This document shows positions 25,295 to 34,534 of a stretch of 64,000 nt of DNA, one piece after another. Under the pieces are notes generated by a model. That model was not told the origin of the DNA, ran no database searches, and saw only the letters and a program-made list of their open reading frames with translations. Source of the DNA: Gimesia sp. (GTDB lineage Bacteria > Planctomycetota > Planctomycetia > Planctomycetales > Planctomycetaceae); contig NZ_JAVJSQ010000006.1 of NCBI RefSeq assembly GCF_040219335.1, positions 1 through 64,000 of the forward strand, in the 5' to 3' direction. A program made the position numbers and the translations under genes. Each line of letters starts with the position of its first letter. Position 1 is the first letter of the stretch.

Positions 25295-27316
25295 TTAGAA
25301 CCAGAAGTAACGACGGGCGGTTTCCACCACATCACCGAACAGCACATAGAACAGGCTGCGTTCACCGCAGTCGATCTTGGCACTCACTTCCGCACCAATT
25401 CGCAGCATCGGCAGTGCTTCTTCATCGAATGTGGCGTAGGTTTCCACAATAGATCCTACCTCTTCGGCGTGATTGGCCCGTGTTGAGATTTCGGTGACTT
25501 CCCCTTCGTAGGTCAGTTCGTTGGACGTTGCCAGAATGAATTCGACGGGCAACTCGATATCGCCCTTCTTCTCAGCGGCTCGGAGGATATGCCCCATTCG
25601 TTTTTCTTCGACGTCCAGTTCCAACTGCCAGGGACCGTTGGGATCCATGATCTCCATCAGCAGTTCACCCCGCTGCACCGGACGGTTAATCAGCAACTGT
25701 TCCACCTGGAATGTGGTGACGACGCCATCAATGGGAGCCCGCACATTCAGTTTGTCGAGTCGCTCGTTCAGAATCTGCAGATGACGTTCGGTACCTGCGA
25801 TCTGGGTGCGTGTTTCATTCAGTTTCCCGCGGAGATTGATGATATCTTCCACCGGGCGTTTATTGTTGGAATCCGATTGAAGCTGGGCATTGACTGCCAG
25901 CATCGACAGGCGGAGTTCGTTCAGTTTATTCTCCGCATCCACGGCTTGGGCTTTCAGGTCTTCGTTGCGGATTTCCACCAGCAGATCACCTTTTTTCACC
26001 TGCTGACCACTCTCTACATGAATCTTGACGACTTCACCTTCCCAGTTGGTGAAGACTTCCCGCTGAATGGTCGGCATCAGTCGACCGTCACAGTTGACTC
26101 GATAATCATAGGGAACCATCGCCAGTGTTACACCGGCAGCAACGAGCAGTGCAATCACGACCAGGGTTTTAACGAGAGTTTTTCCACGCAGCGAGGCAAA
26201 GATGCGTCCGACCATCCGCCAGAGCGGCATTAGGAAAATACTTTCGTAATTGCGGGAATTGGCAATTCCGCTGGCGATGTGCCCCGACAGCAGATCGGCG
26301 CGGCTTTCCAGGTGAGGCCGCGGCTGGCTGTCGGTGATCTGTTCGACGATCAGGCCGCCAATCAGCTTGCGAGGTTTATCGCTGGTACGCCCCAGGGCTT
26401 CGTCGTCATTTTTGACAATTTTTTCCGGTTCGAAAAGCGGCACGATCATGATCATGCGGGTTCCGCTTTCCTGCAGGTAATCGGCCAGGGGTTCTTCAAT
26501 CTGCGGGGGAATGGCATCGACCGACCCTGAGTAGATGAAGGTCTCACGCATCGCCAGAACTTTGTTGGAGAGTTTGGAGAGCAGTCGGACCGTGTTGGCC
26601 CGTTTGTTGACTTTGTCCTGTCCGTTGATTGCTTCGATGACTGTTTTTCTGCCGTACTGCATCGCCAGGCTGACACGGTCGGCATTCAGGAGCTGACGAC
26701 CATCATTCACGACGGTTGCCGCGACTTCAGACAAATCGAGGCTGCGGTGCAGCTGCTGAACGAACTGGTCGACTTCTTCCCAGACTTCGAGGGATGCATC
26801 CGACTGATTGGCTTTGTCGCGCTCTGTCAGATAATGCGAGGCATAGCCCGACATCTGCTCGACAAACTGCAGGTAACCTGAGTGAGCCTGTTTAGGAGCA
26901 TTCGAACGCTGGAAGATTTCGATGACACCGACCGGCTTTTTGCGAATCGTCAGCGCCGCCACCACGATCAGGTTATCTGTGGGGAGGTGGACATCGCTCT
27001 CACCGTCGGCGGTAAAGATGCGTGCTTCAGCCGTAGAAACGACATCAGAGAGCAGACGCTGGTTTTTCAGAATCGCCTCTGGTTCTTCGTAGAAACCGGT
27101 ATCTGCCAGGTTGACTTCGCTTTTGATCGTCAACCGACCGCTTTCATCGATCAGCCAGGCAGCACCTGCCGTTGCTCCCAGTCCGGCTACCACCCGTCTG
27201 AGAAATTCACGGAAGAATGTCTCGGGGGCGACGTTGGAATGAGCAAACTCTTCGATTTCCCGTGCAATACGAATGACACGTTCACGGGTCTGAGTGGGCG
27301 ATTGAGTGCTGGTCAT
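25295..27316 (-). CDS. GAF-GAF-transmembrane-HlyD fusion protein
   Basis: Encodes 673 residues. Two GAF-like sensory domains (about residues 30-165 and 190-355) should lie in the cytoplasm. A single membrane helix (about 383-401) follows, and then a periplasmic adaptor region of the HlyD/MFP type: a lipoyl-like first half (EGEVVKIHVESGQQVKKGDLLVEI, 426-449), a coiled-coil hairpin (about 450-535), the second lipoyl half (LNVRAPIDGVVTTF) and a beta-barrel part. Sensing and adaptor domains in one chain are unusual. It is transcribed away from the adaptor, M50-HlyD and sulfotransferase genes at 27993-32674 and is likely part of the same system. No histidine kinase or output domain is visible. Partner and cargo unknown. 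Confidence 0.85.
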   Translation of the reverse strand: MTSTQSPTQTRERVIRIAREIEEFAHSNVAPETFFREFLRRVVAGLGATAGAAWLIDESGRLTIKSEVNLADTGFYEEPEAILKNQRLLSDVVSTAEARIFTADGESDVHLPTDNLIVVAALTIRKKPVGVIEIFQRSNAPKQAHSGYLQFVEQMSGYASHYLTERDKANQSDASLEVWEEVDQFVQQLHRSLDLSEVAATVVNDGRQLLNADRVSLAMQYGRKTVIEAINGQDKVNKRANTVRLLSKLSNKVLAMRETFIYSGSVDAIPPQIEEPLADYLQESGTRMIMIVPLFEPEKIVKNDDEALGRTSDKPRKLIGGLIVEQITDSQPRPHLESRADLLSGHIASGIANSRNYESIFLMPLWRMVGRIFASLRGKTLVKTLVVIALLVAAGVTLAMVPYDYRVNCDGRLMPTIQREVFTNWEGEVVKIHVESGQQVKKGDLLVEIRNEDLKAQAVDAENKLNELRLSMLAVNAQLQSDSNNKRPVEDIINLRGKLNETRTQIAGTERHLQILNERLDKLNVRAPIDGVVTTFQVEQLLINRPVQRGELLMEIMDPNGPWQLELDVEEKRMGHILRAAEKKGDIELPVEFILATSNELTYEGEVTEISTRANHAEEVGSIVETYATFDEEALPMLRIGAEVSAKIDCGERSLFYVLFGDVVETARRYFWF

Positions 27317-27992
27317 AGAGTTAACTTACCTGTTTGATCGATCGATGGATTTCCGTTTTCCATTTCTGAAACGAGACTCTTTCAGAAATTATACGGTATG
27401 TTTGACGTAAACTATGGTTTTTTGCTGGTTCCACACGCGATTTTCACTGTGTGGACAATCTTACATACCCTGATTTTATTCGGGGGGAAGGGCGAATGCA
27501 AAAAGACAATTTGTCGTAAATCTCTTTTTTTTCGCATGTTGCGGAAAAGAAACGGACAAAGTGAGTAATCGGTCCAGTAGACCGGAGCCGTAAAAACATA
27601 CCCTGTTATAAGAGACGGTCAAATATTTGAAGTATAACATGCGTAGAATCAGAACAGGCTATAATTGGAAAATAGAACATGACTTACGGTCAGGCATTGA
27701 CTGGCACGGAATCTGGGAATCGTCTCAGAAATCGAAAACAGGATAAGCTGGGTAAAGTATTCCGGTTGTGATGCCCTGCTGCGGGAGTTCAACATGTCGT
27801 TATGTTCTGAACTAGCCCGTGAAAAACGTTTGTTCCACTTCAGAAATTGCTTGTGAGTAGTGTGAACCGGGCGTTAGATATGAGGCACTGAAGTGTCTAT
27901 ATTTATATATGTCAGACTCTCCAGTCTCGACCAGCGTTGAAATGCAGGCTTTTTGCTTCGGGAACCTTAAGATTCAGTTTTAGGATCAGGAT
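27317..27992. other. Long divergent intergenic region
   Basis: About 680 nt between the divergent GAF-HlyD and adaptor genes, AT-rich compared with its neighbours, with no credible ORF. It contains a 9-bp inverted repeat ATTTCTGAA/TTCAGAAAT at 27362-27389, 46 nt from the minus-strand start, and CCACAC/GTGTGG at about 27430-27455. A TATAAT occurs at 27660-27665. The length suggests substantial regulation of the two divergent units. Confidence 0.45.
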
Positions 27993-28964
27993 ATGAATTT
28001 CAAAATGAAACACGTGTTGTACACAATGCTGCTGACCGCAGGATGCAGTCTCGGATATGCGGGAACGACCCTGCTGGCCGAAGACAAAGCCACCGAAAAG
28101 AAAGCCACCGAAAAGAAACCGACTGCAAACCCCGAAGCCGCCATCTCCGTTGGTGAGTGCCGGATTAAACTGATCGACCGCGTCATCCTCGGTAGTGATC
28201 GTCCCGGCGTGCTCGAGTTTGTCGAACCCAACGAAGGGGAGCGAGTCACAAAGGGCCAGGTGATCGCAGGCTTAAAAAGCGATGCCCTGAAGGCAGCCCG
28301 CCGGACAGCAGAGAAGAAGGCCACCAACGATATTGAAATTCGCTATTCCAAGAAGGCGCGGGACACCGCCTACGTCGAACTGGAAATGAACAAGGATATC
28401 AATCGACGGGTTCCCAACACGATTTCCGTACTCGATATCAAACGCCTGACCCTGAACGCAGAAAAAAGCGATCTGCAGATCGAACAGGCAGAGCTGGAAT
28501 TCGATATGAATAAGCTGCAACTCAATGAAATCGACGCCCAACTGGAAGAAATGAAAGTGGTCGCTCCCTTTGACGGCATCGTCACCAAAAAATTCCGTTC
28601 GACTGGCGAAGTCGTCCGTCACGGCGATGAAGTCCTGGAACTGGTCAGCACCAACCGGGTCAAAGTGGAAGGTTATGTGAATATCCAGGATACCTGGAAG
28701 TTTCATGTGGGAACGCCCGTCGAAGTCCAGCTGGACATTCATGGTGTCCGTCTGCCGGTTGAGAACGAAACCTTCAACGGCAAAATTACCTTTATCGATG
28801 TCGAAGTCGAACCCATTCACGGTAAATCAATTCGGGTCTGGGCCGAAGTCGAAAATCCGGAAAACATTCTCAAAGCAGGCTACATGGCCACGATGAAGAT
28901 TCTGCCGGATAAATCAGAACCCAAAGTGGCGCAGGGAAGCCCGGCAAAAACAATTGAGGACTAA
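27993..28964 (+). CDS. HlyD-like periplasmic adaptor protein
   Basis: Encodes 323 residues: signal peptide (about 1-29; the region contains a GC pair that is not a convincing lipobox), a Lys/Glu-rich spacer, then the adaptor core. The lipoyl halves are GVLEFVEPNEGERVTKGQVIAGL and MKVVAPFDGIVTKK, flanking a coiled-coil hairpin (about 100-185), followed by a beta-barrel domain. This is the membrane fusion protein fold of tripartite export systems. AGGAT lies 7 nt before the ATG. It is 62 nt upstream of the M50-HlyD gene, so likely co-transcribed. No inner-membrane pump or outer-membrane channel gene is adjacent. Confidence 0.85.
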   Translation: MNFKMKHVLYTMLLTAGCSLGYAGTTLLAEDKATEKKATEKKPTANPEAAISVGECRIKLIDRVILGSDRPGVLEFVEPNEGERVTKGQVIAGLKSDALKAARRTAEKKATNDIEIRYSKKARDTAYVELEMNKDINRRVPNTISVLDIKRLTLNAEKSDLQIEQAELEFDMNKLQLNEIDAQLEEMKVVAPFDGIVTKKFRSTGEVVRHGDEVLELVSTNRVKVEGYVNIQDTWKFHVGTPVEVQLDIHGVRLPVENETFNGKITFIDVEVEPIHGKSIRVWAEVENPENILKAGYMATMKILPDKSEPKVAQGSPAKTIED

Positions 28965-29026
28965 GCTGTTCTCGTAGACTGAAGAAGAAGCGATATTTCT
29001 TAATCTGCCAGGAATCCTGACCACAT

Positions 29027-31252
29027 ATGAGTACTCTTAGCGAATCCATGACATCCTCAACGGAACGACCGATTCCGCTGAGCGTGCGCGATGATATAAT
29101 CAGCAAGTGGATTCATTATAAAGGACTGGGTTACTGGGTTATCAAAGACCCGGTCTCCCTGAAATACACGCGGCTGCATCCCGAGCAGTACTACATTCTG
29201 AATCTACTCAATGGAGAACGCAGTCCGGAAGAGATTCGTGACGAAGTTCACCGACAGTATCCCACCCTGTTACTTTCCATCTCTGAAATCCAGCAGTTGA
29301 TTTCGGACCTGTATCGTAAAGGGCTGCTGACCAGCGGACGTCCGGGACAGGGGGTGACCCTGATCAAGCAGTATCGTGAAGAGACGAAGAAGAAATTCTT
29401 CTCCACCGCGAAAAACCTGCTCTATCTCCGGCTGCCTGGCTGGGACCCGGAAACGACGCTGCAGAAGATGTATCCCTATGTGAAATGGATGTGGAAACCC
29501 TGGGCGACAACCATGTTCGCTCTGCTGATCCTGTCCTCATGGATTCTGATCGGCGTGCAGTTCGAAGCGTTTCGCAGTCGACTCCCGGAATTTCAGCAGT
29601 TTTTTGGCTGGCCCAACCTGATTTACATGTGGTTCGTGCTTGGAGCGGCGAAAGTCGTTCACGAGTTCGGGCACGGTCTCTCCTGCAAGCATTATAACGG
29701 GGAATGTCACGGGATGGGGATCATGTTCCTCGTCTTCAGCCCCTGCCTGTATTGTGATGTCTCCGATTCCTGGATGCTGCGAAATAAATGGCAGCGAATC
29801 ATCATCGGCGGGGCCGGGATGTATATCGAAGTCATCATGTCCGCCATCGCGGTCTGGATCTGGTGGTTTACCAAACCGGGCCTCCTGAATCACCTGGCTT
29901 TGAACCTGTTCTTTATCTCCACCGTGACCACCGTGATTTTCAACGCGAACCCGTTGATGCGGTTTGACGGTTATTACATGATGAGTGACCTGCTGGAAAT
30001 CCCCAATCTGAGGCAGAAGGCTGATAAGCACCTCCGCGATACATTCGCCTGGTACTGCCTGGGAATTGAATCGCAGCGGGACCCCTTTATGCCGGAAACC
30101 GGTAAATTCTGGTTCATCCTGTATGCGGTTTCTGCGGCGGTCTACCGCTGGTTCATCATGTTCGGGATCACTTTGTTCCTGTATACCGTCCTGAAACCCT
30201 ACGACCTGCAGAGTATCGGTATCACTCTGGCAGTGATCTCTGTCGTCTCATTCATTGGTGGGATTATCTATAACATTTACAAAATCATTGCAGCTCCAAG
30301 GACCGAACCCATGAATTACTTCAAAGTCTCAGCGACTGTGACTGTGGCTGTCGCTTTGATCCTGGGAATCCTCCTGATCCCAGTTCCCATGCATTTTGAG
30401 GCACCTTTCGTTGTCGAAGGTTACGATGTGAAAGATGTCTACACCACTGAGCCGGGCAGACTGGAACAGGTCTATGTCGAACCCGGACAGCAGGTCAAAC
30501 AGGGACAACTGCTCGCGCGGATCGTCAACATCGAGAAAGAAGACAAACTGTACCAGTTGAAAGAAATTGAACGTAAAGTTCAGGAAGACGAGATCTACAA
30601 ATATCGCGCACTGGGAGATCAGGCAGGCGTCAAGGTTGCCAAGGAAAAACTGGCGACCATTGATGAGCAGATTGCCGAGATCGAAGAACAGCTCAAACAT
30701 ATGGAAGTCATTGCACCCATCAGTGGGAAAGTGGTCGCCCCGGCTCGCAAACCGGAGCCCAAATTATCGGACTCCCGCAAACGGCTTTCCGGCTGGTACG
30801 GGACTCCCCTTGATCCCCGCAATGCCGACTGCTATCTCGACAAAGGGACGCATATGCTGAGTATTGCTCCGGAAGAACGTTTCCAGGCCGTGCTCTATAT
30901 CGATCAGGAATACCGCAACGATTTCCAGATCGACCAGCAGGTGGAACTCAAAATGGAACACCTGCCGGAGAAAATCTACACATCGAAAATCGAACGGGTC
31001 GCTCACGGGCACCGGGATTATGTCCCTCCCACGCTCTCGAATAAAATGGGAGGCGAACTGCCTACGGTAACGGACAAAGACGGCAACGAAAAACTGACCA
31101 GTACTGCGTACCAGGCGATCGTACCGCTGGAAGAGGATGTCTTCCTGTTCCGGACCAACATGCGGGGTAAAGCGCGATTCCTGGTAAGTCAGCTGACGAC
31201 CGGCCAGTGGCTCTGGCGCTACTTCCGAAAAACATTCCACTTCCGTCTCTGA
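29027..31252 (+). CDS. PqqD-like / M50 site-2 protease / HlyD fusion (putative peptide zinc metalloprotease)
   Basis: Encodes 741 residues in three parts. Residues about 20-105 look like a PqqD-type domain (winged-helix, peptide-chaperone-like). Residues about 155-465 form a polytopic membrane metalloprotease: zinc motif HEFGH (212-216) and the second metal motif NANPLMRFDG (306-315) are both intact, with a conserved CLYCDVSD segment between. Residues about 470-741 form an HlyD-type adaptor (LEQVYVEPGQQVKQGQLLARI, coiled coil, then MEVIAPISGKVV). It would cleave substrates within or at the membrane and pass them across the periplasm. The family is known from genome annotation as putative peptide zinc metalloprotease, without an established substrate. 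Confidence 0.88.
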   Translation: MSTLSESMTSSTERPIPLSVRDDIISKWIHYKGLGYWVIKDPVSLKYTRLHPEQYYILNLLNGERSPEEIRDEVHRQYPTLLLSISEIQQLISDLYRKGLLTSGRPGQGVTLIKQYREETKKKFFSTAKNLLYLRLPGWDPETTLQKMYPYVKWMWKPWATTMFALLILSSWILIGVQFEAFRSRLPEFQQFFGWPNLIYMWFVLGAAKVVHEFGHGLSCKHYNGECHGMGIMFLVFSPCLYCDVSDSWMLRNKWQRIIIGGAGMYIEVIMSAIAVWIWWFTKPGLLNHLALNLFFISTVTTVIFNANPLMRFDGYYMMSDLLEIPNLRQKADKHLRDTFAWYCLGIESQRDPFMPETGKFWFILYAVSAAVYRWFIMFGITLFLYTVLKPYDLQSIGITLAVISVVSFIGGIIYNIYKIIAAPRTEPMNYFKVSATVTVAVALILGILLIPVPMHFEAPFVVEGYDVKDVYTTEPGRLEQVYVEPGQQVKQGQLLARIVNIEKEDKLYQLKEIERKVQEDEIYKYRALGDQAGVKVAKEKLATIDEQIAEIEEQLKHMEVIAPISGKVVAPARKPEPKLSDSRKRLSGWYGTPLDPRNADCYLDKGTHMLSIAPEERFQAVLYIDQEYRNDFQIDQQVELKMEHLPEKIYTSKIERVAHGHRDYVPPTLSNKMGGELPTVTDKDGNEKLTSTAYQAIVPLEEDVFLFRTNMRGKARFLVSQLTTGQWLWRYFRKTFHFRL

Positions 31253-31312
31253 TCCGATCGGGGAAGAATTAGTAAAAGGGAATTCTCTTCAGAACCTGAT
31301 TTCGGGAACAGT

Positions 31313-32674
31313 ATGAACAGCATTATCGCGGAAGCGGTCCAGTTACTGCAGCAGAATCAGCCGTTAAAAGCAGCGGAAATCTTAAGCCCTTACTATTATG
31401 CGAATCTGGATAACCCCCGGTTCCTGCATTTCTATGCCCTGGCGAAATCACAGTCAGGCGAGCACCGTGTGGGGGTGGATCTACTCAACAAAGCCATCGA
31501 ACTGCAACCGCAGGTGGCCGAATACCATCACAACCTGGCTGCCATTTACAGACTGATTGGTGAGTTCCAGCTGTCTGAAGATCACTACCTGACCGCCCTG
31601 CGGCTGAAGCCCGATTATGCAGAGGCTTATTTCAATTACTCCGCCACCAGGAAATTTACCGCCGACGATCCGGTGATCGAACTGATTGAACAGCAGGCAG
31701 CCCGAAATGACCTGAGTGACGAAGATCGCTGCTTCCTCGGTTTTGCCGGCGGAAAGATCTTTAACGACATCAAAGATTACGAAAAGGCATTCACCTACTA
31801 TGAAATGGGGAATCGCTGTCGAAATGCGAAGTTTGATGTAGAAGAGTTTCGAAAGGGAATTGACCGCACAATCGAAGTCTTCTCTGCAGAGACAATTCGG
31901 GAGCTGTCTCAACACGGTTTGCAGACAGACCTGCCGGTTTTCATCATTGGAATGCCTCGCACAGGGACGACCCTGGTCGAGCAGATCCTTTCCAGTCATC
32001 CGCAAGTACACGGTGCAGGCGAGCTGAGTGACATCTCCAGTATCGCCAGTACCCTGCCGCGACATACTCCCGGGCAGACACCGTATCCCGAGTGCATCCA
32101 TCAGTTGCCCACCAATGCGTTCTCCGGATTTGGACAGGCATATCTGAAGCGTCTCCGCACGTTCGACTCACATGCCAGTCGCATCATCAACAAAATGCCT
32201 GGGAATTTTCTTCATCTCGGGCTCATTACAATTCTGTTTCCTCAGGCGAAAGTCATTCACTGCCGGCGCGATCCCCTCGATACCTGTCTCTCCTGCTATT
32301 TTCAGCGGTTTCGCCAGTGGCACGACTACTCACATGATCTCAAAGATCTGGGGCGATACTACCTCGAGTACGAGCGCTTGATGGAGCACTGGCAACAGGT
32401 TCTACCTCAGAAGCCTTACGAACTGGCATACGCTGACCTCGTTCAGAATCAGGAAGCCATCTCGCGGGAACTGGTTGAATTCATCGGCGTCGACTGGGAT
32501 GATCAGTGCCTGGACTTTCATGCCAATCAGCGTCCTGTGACGACCGCAAGTAACTGGCAGGTAAGGCGTCCCATGAACCGTTCCGGCCTGGAGCGGTGGA
32601 AGAATTACGATCAGTATCTGGGCGGCTTACGTCAGGTGCTGGCCGGTGAAGAAAACACCGGCGAAGAGAACTGA
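31313..32674 (+). CDS. TPR-repeat sulfotransferase
   Basis: Encodes 453 residues. The N-terminal 110 residues are tetratricopeptide repeats (LLQQNQPLKAAEIL, VAEYHHNLAAIYRLIG, FNYSATRKF). The C-terminal part is a PAPS-dependent sulfotransferase: 5'-phosphosulfate loop GMPRTGTT (213-220) and 3'-phosphate segment VIHCRRDPLDTCLS. Such TPR-sulfotransferases resemble tyrosylprotein-sulfotransferase-like enzymes, so the acceptor may be a protein or peptide. It follows the M50-HlyD gene by 60 nt on the same strand and is probably in its operon, which hints that the exported substrate is sulfated. Predicted cytoplasmic, no signal peptide. Confidence 0.87.
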   Translation: MNSIIAEAVQLLQQNQPLKAAEILSPYYYANLDNPRFLHFYALAKSQSGEHRVGVDLLNKAIELQPQVAEYHHNLAAIYRLIGEFQLSEDHYLTALRLKPDYAEAYFNYSATRKFTADDPVIELIEQQAARNDLSDEDRCFLGFAGGKIFNDIKDYEKAFTYYEMGNRCRNAKFDVEEFRKGIDRTIEVFSAETIRELSQHGLQTDLPVFIIGMPRTGTTLVEQILSSHPQVHGAGELSDISSIASTLPRHTPGQTPYPECIHQLPTNAFSGFGQAYLKRLRTFDSHASRIINKMPGNFLHLGLITILFPQAKVIHCRRDPLDTCLSCYFQRFRQWHDYSHDLKDLGRYYLEYERLMEHWQQVLPQKPYELAYADLVQNQEAISRELVEFIGVDWDDQCLDFHANQRPVTTASNWQVRRPMNRSGLERWKNYDQYLGGLRQVLAGEENTGEEN

Positions 32675-32699
32675 AAACCGGAAACTAATCCAGGGCGTT

Positions 32700-34025
32700 T
32701 CACGGAATTGCAGGGATGATTCCCGTCTGGTTTTCAACCGATGACCACCAGAGTCGCCACAGCCGCTGGTTATAACCGAAATTCTGTTCGGTCAACTTCT
32801 GCAGGGCATCCAGCACCGCGCTGTTCTGGTGGACATGTTTGACTGAGACGGTACGCATGCGGACCTTGGGTTGCTGTGAGGGCAGGACGATCACCCCGTT
32901 GGGATAACGTCCCGCCAGTAGTCCCGCTTCTATCTCAGGTGGCAGCACAACACCTGAACCGCCGAACGATCCATTGCTGTTGAAACTGTACGTCGAAGTG
33001 GCATCTGGAACACGAACCCGGTAAGTATGGCTGGTCGTCAGGGCGTCAATCAGTTCAGGGACAACCTCCCGATCTCCAATCGCCGCCAGTCCCGCTCCAG
33101 CCCGCTGGACGATCAGATTCGATTTGTGCTTCAACGCTTCAATGAAGAAGACAATCGCCTGAGACGCATCGCGTGCGGAAAGCGCCTGCAGTGCCGCATC
33201 GCGAATGGCCTGATGCGGATCTGTCAGTGCCAGTTCTGCCAGCGGTCGCAACGGCAGGTGTCCGGGGATCTGCTGCAAAGTCGTCACCAGCAGTGACCGC
33301 AGGCTCAGATTCTCATGTTTGCCCAGGTTCCTGGCCAGACCGGCGACCGCGTTAGGGTCGTTGATATTCTGGATGTTCTGCAGTCCCTCGGACTGATATT
33401 GCGGATTCTGGCTGGTGAGCCAGGTAACCCACAGATTGATTTTTTTGCTCCAGGCACGTTCTGCTTCCAGGTCCGCCTGATTTTTTTCCAGCAGTTCCAG
33501 TTCTGCAGATGAAACATAGCGGCCCTTGTACTTCACATAGCCGTTTTTCCGCATGATCTGGTCGCGGGTCATCCATTGGCCATCACGTAAGGTATATCCC
33601 AGGGCTGCTCGTGCTTGCTCATGATCGGGATCAAGCTCGATCACTTTTTCCAGCTCCTGTAGACGAGGCGTCGTCAGGAAATTTTCGCGACACCATTCCG
33701 AAAGCTCCAGATGGGCTTCGACAGTGTCCTCTATCTGGTGAGCCCTGGATTCATATTCTTCAATCACCAGGGGACGGTTCGTAACGAACTCAATCTGCTG
33801 AGCATCAACGCTGATGCGGCCTCCGCTCAGCGTTTCGATGGTGCGTGTGGTCTCACCGCCAGCGCTCTCTTTCAGCAGCTTACCGCGAATTTCTCCCCCC
33901 TGTTTCAGCTTGATCAGATCAGCGCGAACCTCTTGCGCTGAATGGCACAGTCCCAGTGTCAAACACAGGACCACCGCCAGTCTGAAAACACCTGGAAACA
34001 TCGAAGCGGAGCAGGGGAGTTTCAT
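32700..34025 (-). CDS. Secreted HEAT-repeat protein
   Basis: Encodes 441 residues with a signal peptide (about 12-35). The N-terminal part of the mature protein (about 36-85) is a small beta domain of the kind found in planctomycete proteins with an LKQGGEIRGKLL opening. A helical middle follows (about 90-200), then HEAT-like repeats (about 210-325; LARNLGKHENLSLRSLL, LAELALTDPHQAIRDAALQAL, AGAGLAAIGDREVVPELIDAL). A Ser/Gly-rich stretch and a Trp-rich end close it. AAGGGA is 7 nt before the ATG. Probably a periplasmic scaffold; partner unknown. It converges with the sulfotransferase gene. Confidence 0.78.
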   Translation of the reverse strand: MKLPCSASMFPGVFRLAVVLCLTLGLCHSAQEVRADLIKLKQGGEIRGKLLKESAGGETTRTIETLSGGRISVDAQQIEFVTNRPLVIEEYESRAHQIEDTVEAHLELSEWCRENFLTTPRLQELEKVIELDPDHEQARAALGYTLRDGQWMTRDQIMRKNGYVKYKGRYVSSAELELLEKNQADLEAERAWSKKINLWVTWLTSQNPQYQSEGLQNIQNINDPNAVAGLARNLGKHENLSLRSLLVTTLQQIPGHLPLRPLAELALTDPHQAIRDAALQALSARDASQAIVFFIEALKHKSNLIVQRAGAGLAAIGDREVVPELIDALTTSHTYRVRVPDATSTYSFNSNGSFGGSGVVLPPEIEAGLLAGRYPNGVIVLPSQQPKVRMRTVSVKHVHQNSAVLDALQKLTEQNFGYNQRLWRLWWSSVENQTGIIPAIP

Positions 34026-34534
34026 GCCAGTTCCCTTTCAGGCTGTGAGAGGATCAAAGCTTGATTTGCAGACAGGAAAACTGCTGTTATTTTATCACAT
34101 TCAGGACCGGCTGAGTAGTTCCTGTTTCGCAGGAACGCAGGATTACTGCCGCATCCGACAGGAACCGCTTAATCAGTAAATCCGCCAGTATCAATAGTTG
34201 GTTGGGAGCTGCCTGTTAACAAATAACGTGCATGACCTGTTTGCATCAACCAATTTGATAAATCTGTTCAGTTTTGATGGTGAAAATTATTTTAATCTCG
34301 GCGGATCAATGCTGGATTCCAGCTTGGTTGTGTAGGTAGAATAGGGTGAGTGTGATATTTCTGGAGTCAGGAGCAGACCAGAATATTGCCTGTTTTTAAA
34401 GACTCTTTCGGTGTCTGATGATTCCATCATGTAGACTTGAGAGAGGGAGGTCTTGCATCGCTTCTGATGACTGAGATCATTCTCCGCGAATTTGAATCAC
34501 CTGTTCTCCTAAATCATTCTGGAAAAGATTGACT
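34026..34534. other. Divergent intergenic region with one hairpin
   Basis: About 500 nt separating divergent genes. A perfect hairpin GTTCCTG-TTTCG-CAGGAAC lies at 34118-34136, without a T-run, so probably a 5' leader structure of the minus-strand gene or an operator. I see no ORF with support. Confidence 0.4.

Noticed and set aside
27317..27992. Possible small gene in the long divergent gap
   Set aside because: No open frame with a start, a ribosome-binding site and sensible composition was found.
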